A stretch of 64,000 nucleotides of DNA from Hepsetus odoe (GCA_017165825.1 CM029374.1:10042351-10106350), one strand, 5' to 3'. Positions 42,801 to 57,300 are shown, counted from the first letter of the stretch. Notes: generated by a model from the sequence alone, not told the origin. Program-made: numbers and translations.

Positions 42801-45800
42801 AATAAAATATCCAAATTAAACTTAGTGGACATTGTTTTTTATAGTGTATTTGTTTCCAAAATAACAAACACTTGTTGTTAATTGTCATTTTCATGGAGAA
42901 ATCAAGAGTGTTGTCTAATTTCATGACGGGGGCTAATAATTTTGGCCTCAACTGTATCTATTAGTCAGAAGATCCTGCAGTGAGGTGGCAGCTGAACCTG
43001 TATAAGGATGTAATAGTGAAGAACGAAGGGCCTCCTGATCCTGAGCGAACACTGGACCGGCTGCAGACGATTTCTGCTGCAGTGTTCCACCTTGAGCAGG
43101 TCTGACAGCCATCCAATATCAGTTTTTTCTTTCATCCTTCTCATTACTCTTTGTAAGAACTCCAAAACTCACCACAAAATCCTTCCAATAAATATAAAAA
43201 CTCAGTTAACAAATTTGGATGTCAGCTTTGAAAAACTACTGTACAAAGTTTATTTTTTATGAGAACGACATCTTATCTCTAATCCTCTTTTTACTCTTCT
43301 CACATGCACATTCACACTTGTAGGTGGAGCAGCCTCTGAGGTCCAAGAAGTGTGTGTGGCAGAAGCTATTGTCTAAGCAGCGTAAGCGTGCAGTTGTGGC
43401 ATGTTTCCGTATGGCACCTTTATACAACCTTCCCAGGTATAACACTCCTCCATGTAGCTGCACTTCTGAAACTGAAGAGTCAGCTTTTTTTCCAGTTTTT
43501 TTTTTTTCTTTTTTCTTTTTTCTTTTTCACTGTTTTATAACTTTATCTTTTTATCTTGCAGAGTAGATGGTATTTCTTTTTGCAAGATTTATGGAAAGAT
43601 CTTCCATGAGTGCTGCCCAGCATAGTCTGCTACGGCTTTAAAATCCACTTTACATTTACATTTACGGCATTTAGCAGACGCTCTTATCCAGAGCGACTTA
43701 CATGTCCTAATTACAGGGACAGTCCCCCTGGAGCAACTCAGGGTTAAGGGTCTTGCTCAGGGACCCAGTGGTGGTAGTGCTAGAGGTGGGATTCGAACCG
43801 GGGACCACCACCACCCACCTTTAGGAACTATGCAGTCACATACAGTATACAGAATTCAGCTTGCACCTCTATAGACAGTTTGAAAAGTCAAACTAGGAAA
43901 ATGTTTTCAAATAGTATGCATACAATTGGACTTTGATTAGCTTGTATTTAAGAGCATTCTGGGAGTTGGCCAAGAGCACATAAATATTTTATGTGTTATT
44001 AGGTGTAGCATATACTGTAATAGAGGGAATGATCCAGGAATTATATATTTATGGCAAAGGTCTTCAGATGCAGACCATTAATGCAGTTTCCAGTCCTGGG
44101 TGGTTTAACAACTAGTCCTCTGCTTGTTAAATGTTGATATACCTGATTGGCCGCCTTATAAATTATAACTAGTGACTATAAATTCAGTACAAGCAACTGG
44201 ATTTGAGGTCTTGAATTGAAGATTTATGGGCAGTACATACCTCTTATCCTCTCTATATCACTCCCATCTCACTTTTTGTCGCTCTCCATTGCCTCAATAA
44301 GCCAATAGGGACAGTGTTCTTCATTGTCTAATTTCATGCTCTGTTGCGCTGTAACTCAGGGCCACAGTAGAATAAGCAGAAAGGAAGTTATAAATGTAAA
44401 AGTTTAACTTTTAATTAGCCCTATTTTCCTTTTAATTATTATATGCTTTTGCAGCCATTGTTCATGTTTTTTCTTTTTTTTTTGCTCTGTTCAGTTGCTT
44501 TCTTTTTACTTCAGAATTTTTCAGAATTTAAGTTTGTCTTTCAGTTATGTATATTTGTTAATTGGTCCAGATGCTTTAAGTTTCACCTTCCTTAAATGTG
44601 TTCTTATATGTGAGCTATTTTATTAATAATTGTTTGAGAAATCTGTATTGTCCTTTTTTTCTGTTCTCCTCCAATGACTATACCGCCCTTCTCTTTAGGC
44701 ACAAAATTAATAATTACTTCCTGAATTCCTACCAACACTTTTGGCTGGGAAAAATGCATGAGAGCACAGATTATGACAGTCTGCTCTCCATGCTGACGGT
44801 AATGTAATGCTTGGGGAATGTCTGTTGGTTGCTACCATTCTCATTTTCTCAGCCATGGTTTGGACTGTAACTCATACTTCAGCTGGGAGTCTCATTGGTC
44901 AACTGGTCATACTGATATCAGTAGCTGACTTTATTCTGGACCTTAACAGAGTAGCATTACGGGTACACTCTTACCAATTATGGTGCCAGAAAGAGTTTTT
45001 TGTGATGCCATGAAAGAAACATTGTCTCCTTAAGAGACTTTTTAATAAATGTTTAAAATAAAAAACACACAATTATAAATTATACATGTAGGAGCAAATA
45101 ATCTTTTAAAGGTGACATCATGTTAAGGTTTTTAAAGAGCCTTTAAATAGGTTAAGACTTTTAATTATAAGAGGTCCTTCATACTCGCACATCTCATTAC
45201 AGATATTCTTCTTTAGAGAAGTAAAATGATTCTTCAATGGCATCACTTAAAGAGCATTTTGTTAAACTTTTTGCAAGATAACAGTTTTAGATGTTGATTA
45301 ATATTGTAATACTATGCTGTTATATTTGTTCATACCTACTTTGTTTTAATAAGATGACCAGTTAGACTTCCTATGTCTTATACTAACCAGTTATACTTCT
45401 TTCTCCTTAGCACTACCTGCTTCCCAACTGTTACATTCCTCCTCCTGCTCTCCCCACTGTCCATGGTAACTCACAGTAACTCTAATAGTCATCTAATCTC
45501 TTGCCCCTCCCAACCCCCCAGGCATCGTTCTATTAACCTGTTCCTCACGGGCTATCAGAGAATATGGATAGAGACAGAGACCTACTCTTTTGAAGAGAAG
45601 CTAGTGCAGGACCTGGCAGTAAGTACCTCTTCTGTGGACCAGTTCTTCTGTGTTCTGTGGGCAAACCTGACCTACCACCGCCTTCAGGTGTACTGCAGAC
45701 ACTGTGGTCACTTGTGCTTTTTTTTTTGGTGACACTTTATTTGAAGAGCAAAACTTAAATAAATAAATTTGTAGTATTGCAAATAATTTGTAGCATATTA

Positions 45801-46252
45801 TAACGCGTTTTGGGCCTGATTCCATTTCGTATCTGTTCTGTTTCAGTCTAACCACTGATGTGGATGCTCAACATTAACTTATACACATTTAAGATATTCA
45901 AAAATTGTATTTACCCATTACCCATTTTTAAAATGTTAAGACATAGAAAACAATACAAACAAGCTTATTGTTAACAAGAGTTTACATTTACATTTATGAC
46001 ATTTTAGCCGACACTCTTATCCAGAGCGACTTTCAATTCCTGATTACAGGGACAGTCCCCCCTGGAGCAACTCAGGGTTAAGGGTTAAGGTCTTGCTCAG
46101 GAACCCAATGGTGGTAGTGCTGGAGGGAGGATTCGAACCTGCGACCTCTTGGTCCGTAGGCAAGTATCCGACCACTAGACCTCCACCACCCTAGAGGTTT
46201 GACATAAAGGTGTGAAACTGATGGATGCTAATCTCTAGATGAACTTTACCTG

Positions 46253-46315
<63 letters not shown>

Positions 46316-49300
46316 GATAATCAGGTAAGTTTAGATTAAAGTTCATCTACAGATTTGCATCCATCAATTTCAAACCTTTATCTCAATATCACAAACAAAT
46401 CATGTTGTAAAAACAAAAGCATAAAAATAAAAAATGCTAACTTTATGTTTATATTATGTAATGTACTTATACCAGCCAGCATTTAGTTAGGGTTATCAGT
46501 AAGTATGAATGAAAAACTGTCGTAACCGTACAAGAGCTTATTTACAGTCTGTGCTGTGAACAGTCATTTGTAAATTTCATTAGATCTGCATTTTTGATTG
46601 ATAATGGCTGAAGTCACTGTCTGCAGTAGAGTGTTATCAGAGCCTTCAACTAAAGTCTTACCAGTTTCATTCTGTTGTGTCTTGGTTTTGTTTTTTTTGT
46701 TTTTTTTCCATTAAATCTGGTTAAATGTGAACAGCTGTGCCCCAGGCACGCATGACATCTTGCGTGAGGATGTCAGCGCTTGTCACGATGTTGTCTCTAT
46801 CGTAGATGTGCTCGATGTAGCCAGCAGGGTTGTAAGAACATTGGAATCAGATGCTTTCTTTTACTAAATCTGTGGAAATAAGGGAAATAAAGGATTTCTT
46901 CACAGCTCAAGAAACTTACATTTTCAGAAGGAAAATCTCATGGTTATGCGCTCATGTTCATGCCAGTATAAGGTGAGTTTAAGTTGACGCTTTTAGGTTA
47001 AACATGTACACAGAAAATGGGGATTAAACATTCCTTTGACAATTAACGCCATACATTGTCATGATGCATGTCACTGTTTATGTTCATGCTAAATGTATTG
47101 CTCCATTACCTAACACATTACATGCTGCATATACAGTACCTTGCAAAAGTATTCACCCCCCTTGGCATTTTTCACCTGCAAATAAAATTGATTATTTGAG
47201 AATTTGCACCATTTCATTTACAGAACATGCCTACAACTTTGAAGATGTATTTTTTATTGTGAAGCAAACAACAAATAGGACAAAATAACAGAAAACGTCA
47301 GAGTGCATAACTATTCACTAAAGTCAGTGGAGCCACCTTTTGTGCTTTTGTGCCACCTTCCTCCATACATTTGGGGAGTTGCCCACATACCTTTTGGCAA
47401 GCTCAAAATGTGCCTTTTTATTCTGAATGTTAAGTAATGGCTTTTTTTCTGGCCACTCTTCCATAAAGCCCAGCTCTATGGAGTGTATGGCTTATTTTGG
47501 TCCTATGGACAGGTACTCCAATCTCTGCTGTGGAACTCTGCAACTCCTTCAGGGCTACCTTTTGGTCTCAGTGCTGCCTCTTTGATTAATGCTCTCCTTG
47601 CCTGGTCTGTGAGTTTTGGTGGGCGGCCCTCTCTTGGCAGGTTTGATGTGGTACCATGTTCTTTCCATTTGAAGATGATGGATTTGATGGTGCTCCAGGG
47701 GATCATCAAAAATTTGGATATTTTTTTATAACCCAACCCTGACTTGTACTTCTCAACAACTTTGTCCCTGACTTGTTTGGAGAGCTCCTTGGTCTTCCTA
47801 GTGTAATGTCTCTTGCTTAGTGGTCTTGCAGCCTTGTGGGGCTTTCAGAAAAGGTGTGTTTATACTGACAGATCATGTGACACTTAGGTTGCACACAGGT
47901 GGACTTCATTTCACTAATTATGTGTCTTTTGAAGGTAATTGGCTGCACCAGGACTTTTTAGGGGCTTCATGGGGTGAAATCATATGCACATGCGAATTTT
48001 CAGTTGTTTTTTTTCTCTCCTCATTGCACTTCACCAACTTAGACTATTTTGTGCAGATCCATCACATAAAATATGATTAAGAAACATTTAAATTACAGGT
48101 TATCTACAAAATAGATAAAAAGTCAATGGGGGGGCGGGGTGAATACTTTTGCAAGGCACTGTACACAAAGCTACCTGTGTGTGTGTAAGTGTGTAAAACT
48201 TAAACTCTGTGTAATAGACAAATGATAAATATCATGAAAAGCAGTATTATGATCCAAATGCAGTCACAAAATGTCTCATAAGTATCAGAGCACCTGCACC
48301 CTATAACTATAAAATGTTTCGTATATAAGTTTACTTCTAATATAACTTAATAACATAACTTTAGGATTTAGAAATTTTTTTTTTTTTTGGTTGATGTCTT
48401 GTATGCTTAGCCTAGTGATTCCCAATTTTTTACTACTGTGTGCCCTTTTTTAACATAAGGCCATTTTCTACCCCCCAATAAAGCCCTTCTTTATTAGCTT
48501 TTTTTTGTAGAAATCAACTGGCTTTGCTCTGGATGTGTTGTCTAGTTGCTCATTTGCATATTTCTCCTCCAGAAGAAGGGACAGGAGCTGAGTGAATAGA
48601 ACGTGTCAGTGCTTTTGAATGGTTTGTGTGCACATTGTAGTTTTGATGCAAATTGTCCAAAAGAAAGTCATATGGACTTCACTTCCAGCTTAAATCTTCT
48701 GTTGTAGGCAATGTACAAATGGCATCGATTCTGAAAAAAAAACTAGCAATACTTTTATGCAGATAATGTTTAGGAATTTAAATGAAGGGTTAAAGCATGA
48801 GCAAGAATGAGGTTAGATTTTTTTGTGGCAGGCTATATATTTATCTAAACTTGGAATTATTTTATAGAATAACTGGATATAATATAATATAATCTTGACA
48901 ATGGAAGCAAGTTTTTACCTGTAAAAGTGCAAGTTGACATTACATGTAAATATGGCTGAGAAAAGTGGGTTGTGCTTAGGTGAAAGGATGAAAGCAGAAT
49001 TTCCTGCTTGGTGGTTGAGTTTGTATGGCAAAGTGTGAGTAGATGCAGTAATGAAAGTAATGCAGTAATGGAGTTGCAGCACAGGCTAACTGTTGGATTT
49101 CAGGTCTTGTTTTTTTTCTATCAGTTATGAGCATCAAATCTACAAATAAAATTAAGTGAAAATAAAGATTTTGAGTGAAAAATAGTTTATCCAGCAGGAC
49201 TGTTTCACACTCTAAGCTTTGGTGTTTCCAGTAGCATTGGGTTCTCGTCAGGGTTCAGTTTAACATTTACCAGCACCAGGGTCAATTAAAGTCTGCTATG

Positions 49301-49774
49301 GGTATAGGTTGAGTTTGTAAGAAGGAACATGTATTATGTAGTAACTGCAATAATAGTCTTCCACTTTTAATGGTTAAAATTAAGCATTCAATTTATAAAG
49401 TAGACTTGTTTGTTTGTGATAAATTTTAGTAAATAAAATTAGCTTTGCACATAATGTCCCAGACACTGCCTGTATGATCCATCAGTGACAGTATATAAAC
49501 GTTTGTATGTGTGTCTGTGTGTGTGTGTTTAGAGGACACAGCGGAAAGTGGAGGAGGAGGAAGAGGAGGTGGCGGAGGCACAGCCAGACCCTCTTCATCA
49601 GCTCATCCTGCATTTTAGTCATAACGCTCTGACAGAGAGAAGGTAAGACAGACACACACACACACACACACACACACCCACCCCAACACCTACCCACAGA
49701 TCATGATCTCATCATGCACATATACAGACTCCACTCCACAACCCAATGAAAATACAGTACCTGTATACACACAC

Positions 49775-49812
<38 letters not shown>

Positions 49813-50604
49813 CTACTGCTCCATGTGTTCCATCTGTGCAGTGAAACATTGTCAGCATCTCCATTCTTCTTATTCTAACAGTGTCATCTCAGTTCTCTAA
49901 TCAGCATGGTTTGAGCTGCATAAACATGTCCTACCTACTTTGTTCATATCTTTCTTTGACATCCTACAGTTCCCTAGAAGAGGATCCACTATACATAGCT
50001 TATGCTGACATGATGGCAAAGGTAAAGCTGTAAACTACACATTTTGCAAATGCAATATTTGAAAGACATTTTTTGATCTTAAGTTCCTATGTATTCCCCT
50101 ACAAAGCTCTGTGTAATCCTTGCACTCTTTTGCATTTGCATTTTTTTCCTCAGAGTTGTGCTGAAGAGAAGGATGAGGATGAAGAAGGAAAAGAAAAAAC
50201 CTTTGAGGTTTGGTTTTCTTTCACAATCCTGTGTGATTGATTGTGTAATTGCGTTTTGGTAATGATGACCAAGTGCACTTGAAAGGCCATCTATTAAGAA
50301 TGATAACAAAGAGAAGTACAGAGTTATCACTTTAATAGCTAAAGTTCTGTGTTATAACTAACATTAAATAGGATGCTAAATTATATTACATACAATTATA
50401 TTACCCCTACATTGTCTATTTTCATTTTCCTCCACATGTGTGGGTTTGTGCAAAAAAACAAAAGAAATTTTTTATTTTTCAATTTAAACAAAGTATTAAT
50501 AAAAATGAATACATTCCTATTGTCACTAAGAAAATCAACAACATATGTAATTAGTCTATGAATATACAAACTTTGGCATTTCACTATTTGCCCCAATAAT
50601 GTGT

Positions 50605-50658
<54 letters not shown>

Positions 50659-51270
50659 CAGGAAAAGGAGATGGAGAAACAGAAGACACTGTATCAGCAG
50701 GCTAGGCTACATGACAGAGGGGCTGCTGAGATGGTTTTACAGACAATAAGCGCGAGTAAAGGTATCCACACACAAACGGACACACACACACACTCACTCA
50801 CTCACTCCAGATTGCTCCTCTGAATTGAAATAAATGCATTTACCCATTACCTCTTTCAGGTCGACTGGGCCCCATGGTAACCTTCACTCTGAAGCTTGGC
50901 ATCTCCATTCTGAATGGAGGAAACATTTTAGTTCAGCAGGTACTCCACAAAAACATTTTGTTTTTTCTGTTTTTATATTATAGTTTAACACATTGATGCA
51001 TGTAGATAGTCAGTTATGACTTTGTATTTTTATTTGTTAATGAAATTGTTTCATTCAAGTATAGAAACCAGTCCGATCTAAATCTCTCCACAGAAAATGC
51101 TGGATTATCTGAAGGAGAAGCGAGATGCTGGGTTCTTTAAGAGTCTTTCTGGACTAATGCAGTCATGCAGGTGATCAATAAATCCAGCTTCTTGTATTGG
51201 CCTGCATTAATGAAACATTTATTTTGCAAAACACTGTGAATGAATGCATTGGGGAATAGTTTTAACTTTT

Positions 51271-51301
<31 letters not shown>

Positions 51302-54300
51302 GTGTTTTTGTCTCTCTAGTGTGTTGGACCTGAATGCATTTGAAAGGCAGAACAAGGCAGAAGGGCTTGGCATGGTGACTGAGGAGGGTTCAAGTAAGTG
51401 TCTCCCCCCCACACACACACACAGACATGTTCATTTTAAAATATGTTTTCTGCTATGATTCTCTCACTCTCTCTCACCAGCACAGTCAAACTGTATTCTC
51501 TGGCTCGCGGACTCCTACACATGAGCTGTATTATCTATTCGTCTCCAATCCACTTACTCAGGTTTAGGGTTATGGACTATGTGAAAACTCTCAGATTAAA
51601 GGCCTAGAAAAAGCAATGCCATTCATTCTAGTAGCAAAATACTGCACCATGGTGAAATGCAACATTTCCTTATAAATTGCATTCTCTGAATTCCATTCAT
51701 TTATTGGAAAATAATTTATTTTAAAATGACATATAATGTACATTGATTTTTCTTTTACTTGTTCTTTCTGCCTGTAGCAGTTTAACGTCACTTATTCATA
51801 CTATAAGGAGTGTATTAGTGAGGGTTGCTTTTCAAAAAAATCCAGCCAATAACAACACAGCCCATTTCACTCATCTAATTCCTAATGGAACAAAAACAGG
51901 TCATAAAAAAGGGAGAAAAATATTAAAAAGGAGAAATAAGTAGCATGTGAATGAAGCCCCACCATGGATGACTGACTGGCCATTCATACACAGTGAAACT
52001 GCTACATGATGCAGTATTAGCTCATCATTGTTTATTTGTCATCATTCTCATTCCCATTATCACTTTCTTTTAGATACTGTAGCTTAAGGAAGCTGAAATG
52101 TTTTAGCAGATAATAAAAGAACCATCTTCCACTGCACACATGCTCCAGTTTTTACTCTCATCCAATTCAGGCATAAGTGATGGTGACATGAATGCAGTTA
52201 TTTGTCTCATATATATGTATATAAATATCTGCCCAAAAAGGTGTGCCAATCTTGTTAAACCTTGTAAGTCGCATGTCAGTGTCCAGCGAGTTGATGTCAG
52301 TATCTCTCGGTCTTATTGAGATTTCAGTGTCTTCTCCTTTGCTTATGTCTGCCTTTTTGCCTGTTTCTTTCTTTCTTTGTTTCTTTCCTCTCGTCATGTT
52401 TTTAATCTCATCGGTCGCAGTCAACGTGAGGGAGCGGGGTAAATACACGGTTCAGATTCTACTCATTTCAGCATTGCTGCCCCCTTCTAGTCCCTGTCTT
52501 GTCTACCTTTTCTGTCTCTGTCTGTTTTGTGCAGAATGCAGTGATCGATTGCTGTGGTTTCAGACAACTTGCATGCCTCATAAGACAGTCAATAGAACTG
52601 ATAATACAAAACATTTCCCAACTGATCTACTCCTGTCTCTGTCTTTCTCTCTTTCTTTATCATTCTTTTCTCTTTCTTACATAATAAATGCTTGTCCTCA
52701 TATCTGGAATTTGTTGTAAACTTCAATGCATTAACATTTCAAAAGAATTGCTAACTGGTAAGAACCAGATATCTCCGCTTTGCCCCTTTGCCTGACAAGA
52801 CAGAATGTAGAAAGCGTACCCCTTATTATCTGAAATTTTAGATAATACACTAAGTATCTTAGTGTATTTCGGTCAAGTGTGTGAGAATATCCCAAAAGCG
52901 TGATTTCAGAACAAAGACTAGTCTTGGAGTGGGCAGGCTAAATTGCAGCTTTGTAGGGAAGTGAGTGCGGTTCTGCTGTGTGGTGTATGCAGCTCTCTTT
53001 CCTTTCCATGCAACAGTTGATTTTTTATTTTTTCCCCCTCTCCATTAAGGTTCCAAAGTCCTCCAGAATGATGAGTTCACTAAAGATCTCTTTAGGTTCT
53101 TGCAGCTGCTCTGCGAGGGTCACAACAATGGTAAATCTTCCTAATGACTAAAACATTTGCAGGCAATAAGCAGCAAATTATAAAGAACAGTCCTATATTC
53201 ATTCTACACTGCCCGTCCAAAAAAGTGTCACACACTCTAATTTCATTGGACTGCCTTTAGCTTTATGGCACGCATTTGCTGAAGAAAAAAAAATTTCCGC
53301 AATGTCGCAACATTTATTTCTGTCCAGCGTTGCATTAAAAGATCTTGTAGAGATGTTCTTCTCAAATTTTTGCTTTTCCAGCACATCCCAAAGATTCTCA
53401 ATGGGGTTAAGGTCTGGACTCTGTGGTGACCAATCCATCTGTGAAAATGTCTCATGCTCCCTGGCATTGTCATCTTTGAATTTCTTCTTCCCTGATGGCA
53501 CGGACATATTCCCTGATGGAATAACCTGGTCATTCAGTATACTGAGGTAGTCAGCTGACCTCATTCTTTGGGCACATAATGTTGCTGAACCGAGACCTGA
53601 CCAACTGTAGGAACCCTAGATCAGAGCACTGCCCCCACAGGCTTTTACAGTAGGCATGATGGGTGCATCACTTCATGCACCTCTCTTCTTACCCTGATGC
53701 GCCCCTCACTCTGGAACAGGGTCAGTCTGGACTCATTAGACCACATGTCCTCCTTCCATTGCTCCAGAGTCCAATTGTTATGCTCCCTAGCAAATTGTAG
53801 CCTTTTTTTGCGATTAGCCTCACTGATGAGTGGATTTAAGGCTACACAGCTGTTAGTCCCGGTCTCTTGAGTTCCCTTTGCATTGTGCATGTGGAAATGC
53901 TCATACTTCCTTTGCTGAACAGAGCCATGAGTCATTCAAGATTTTTTTCTGACCACATTTCTTCTGTGAAGATGATGGTTCCCCACTCTCCTTCCTGTTT
54001 TTAATAATGCGTTGGACAGTTCTTAAACTTATTTTAGTAGTTTCAGCTTCTCCTTAGATGTTTTCTTTGCTTGATGCATGCCAATAATTTGTCCCTTCTG
54101 AAACAGATTAACATATTTTCCACAACCACAGGATGCGTCATCTGACATGGTTGTTTAAGTAATGAAAAGCTACTCACTGCCTAAGTTGGGGTTAAATAAT
54201 TTGCAGCTGAAACTTAATGGGAGGCTCTTACCTATTTACTTTGTTAAATCCAGGTTGTGACTTTTTGGACAGGCAGTGTATGTGTTATTCCTGTGCATTA

Positions 54301-57300
54301 AAGTATCTCCAAAATAGTAACTTTAGTGGTGAAGGTAAAAAAAAACCAAAACATTTCTTTTAATATAAGACAGTGTCATTGCATTTCTATTTTGATTAAT
54401 TTTGGAGCAGTTTCATTGGTCCATTTAAATATTGTGTGGTCACAGTAGTCTTGTGGAAAGTCACTAATAAAAAAGTAGATACTTGACATCAGATGTGCCA
54501 CATATGCATAGTGATATATTATGTAGGTTGCCCTCATATGTTTCTGCTATTTGGGAGAATGAGTGTAATACTACTTATTTACCTAATTTCTCTCAGATTT
54601 CCAGAACTTTTTGAGGACACAGACTGGGAACACAACTACTGTAAATATAATCATAAGCACAGTAGACTATCTTCTTAGACTACAGGTAATTACCCACACA
54701 TATTTCTACACAGGCCTACATATTACCGAAAAGTACATTTTACCCTATTCTGTATTCTCATGCCCTCTCCTGTCAATTTAGGAGTCCATCAGTGATTTTT
54801 ACTGGTATTACTCGGGTAAAGATGTCATGGATGAGGCTGGCCAGCGGAACTTCTCTAAAGCCTTGGCTGTGGCCAAGCAGATCTTTAACTCTCTCACTGA
54901 ATATATTCAGGTAACTGGAAAAAAAAAACCTTTTTTAGTCTCCACATTAATTGCAACTGCTACTTTACTGCAATTTTTCTAGCTTGAAAATGCCACCCCC
55001 CCCCACCCTCTTCTTAATTGTGCACCATAGAATCTCAACAGTCTGAGGAACTGCCATAATGCTTAAGTAATAGTAAATCATTTTGGATGAGCTTTGAAAT
55101 GGGATATGTTTAATATATGAAAAGGTATTTTCAGAAACCAGGGAGTTCCTCTGCAGGCAGAAGAACCTAAAAAAAATGAACTTCCTAAAAGAAGAAATTT
55201 CTTGGGGCAGCGGTGGTCTAGTGGTTAGGGAGTCAGCCCCAGGATTGGAAGGTCATGGATTTGAATCCCAGACCACTAGGTAGCCCTGAGCAAACCATTT
55301 GAGCAAAGAACCGGCGCTTTCAATAGTTGTCCCCTGCTTGAACGTGTGTATGGGTTAAACGCAAAGGGTGCATTTTGTTGTGGTTCACTGTGTGTTGTGC
55401 TGTGTTTCACAATGGCAAGTTGTCAATTTCACTTGTTAGTACTACGAGTTGGATTGTTAGCTTTTAATTCACACTAAACCTTCACTTCCTTGTTCCTTTC
55501 AAAAAGAATTTCATTCCAAATGGTCCTCAAAAATGCATTATTTTTATCAATTTCTTTTCAGCAGCATCTCAGTCAATAAGATAACATTTGGAACACTATC
55601 ATCTGAAAGTTAGTATACAGTCCAAGTGAAATTTCACAAGTCCAGGAGTTTAGTAAGTTGTCGTCTTATTTTTAGAATGCCTGGTGGGCGCTTACTGTTA
55701 ACTGTTACTGTTACCAACCCACCCGCATAGAGACATAGCTGCCCACATACTTCGCTTGGTTTAATATTCTGAAACCTTAAACCAGAGAGAGGAAAAAATA
55801 AAAAAAACTAACAAAATCCTTTACTCCTTTTTACTTTCTCCTCAGGGTCCATGTATAGGCAACCAGCAGAGTTTGGCTCACAGTAGATTATGGGATGCAG
55901 TGGTTGGTTTTTTGCATGTCTTTGCCAACATGCAGATGAAGCTCTCACAGGCAAGTTTGTAATGAAACACTTTTTCAAACATTGTAGTTTGGTAAGAACA
56001 CAGAGGTTGATTTCTAGTGTACAAAGTGTTAATATCTGCATTAAACCATAATGCCCCTAAATGTTTCAATTGATGTTTAAAAAAGCCACATGACAATTAA
56101 AGTGCTCAGTTAACAATGGCATTTTAAAACAAAGCAACTTTTACTATCAGATTTAAGAATAAATGCACAGATACCAACCAGCAGTAATACCAGTTGAGCT
56201 ATTCTATTAAAAAAATATTCAATGTTTCTATATTTTAAATACTGTATGATGTTTAAATTAAGATGAATAAAGTTAATGAAGGATAATGCTGTTATGTACT
56301 TCACTGAAGGCCAGTATTCAATAGGCTACATGATGTAAACCTTTTATAACCAATGACATAAACATTGTGTCATTCCAATATGTATTTTCTTGACATCAAA
56401 ATTGATTAGAATGGAATTGATGACAAGTGATTAAAATAAGCCTTTATGACCCTTAAAATAAGTTTTTATATGGGATTATATCAGCTGTCATGAACCCTTT
56501 GTGTAGGCATCATAAATACAGGTCTTAGTGGAAGCGTTATCCAATTTCTTATAAATCTCATAACAATAGCTAGCATTAATTGGGCTGTTGAACTATTTAT
56601 TCTGTTCTTTTTTTTCTTCTATATCTTAGACCAAAGACAACAATACATGGTGTTTTAAATATTAACTAGACAGAGAGAATGTTTTCAGACAAAACACTTT
56701 CTTTTTATTTGATTTATTTTTCCACCTTGAACTTCCTTCAAGACAATCTGAGGGATCTGGACACAGGAGTGCACTGTATGTAGTTAACTGTCATATTCTG
56801 GATACCTGATGTAAACTAGAAAGTAGAATTAAAATGCTTAAAATAAACTGAGTGGTAATAGAGCCTGCTATTGGTACTTACCTGCTGGTTAAAATAAATT
56901 AATAAATAAGTAAATATAGGTATTCACTTTTTCATGAGTATTATAGTGGCCACAAGATGTCTCTCTCTACACAGGAACGTTGTATATATACCCCAACTCT
57001 TCAGCTTCTGTTCTGTATGGCCAGTCTAGGCAAAACATGGACAAAGCAAAGAGCCAGTTCCCAATTTCTACCTCAGCATGTCCTAGTGTTGAGATTTAGG
57101 GTTTTGGAAACCCCATTGCTTGTTGGCACAAAGATGTTCTGAATAGACAGCGCAGCTAAATTTACCAAATCACAGCCCCTTTTTAGACTGTTCTACTGAG
57201 GCCCAATAAGCTCAAACTGCTGAATAAATCAATAAACCACCACCATCTGCTTCTGCACTAATGGCTTTACATAGCCAGTTAATACAGAAGTGTTTTGTGG

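Noticed and set aside
52167..52719. Hidden second gene around intron 43
   Set aside because: The open frames here are pyrimidine-rich low-complexity sequence; the only supported coding unit is the 18-nt ASII exon.
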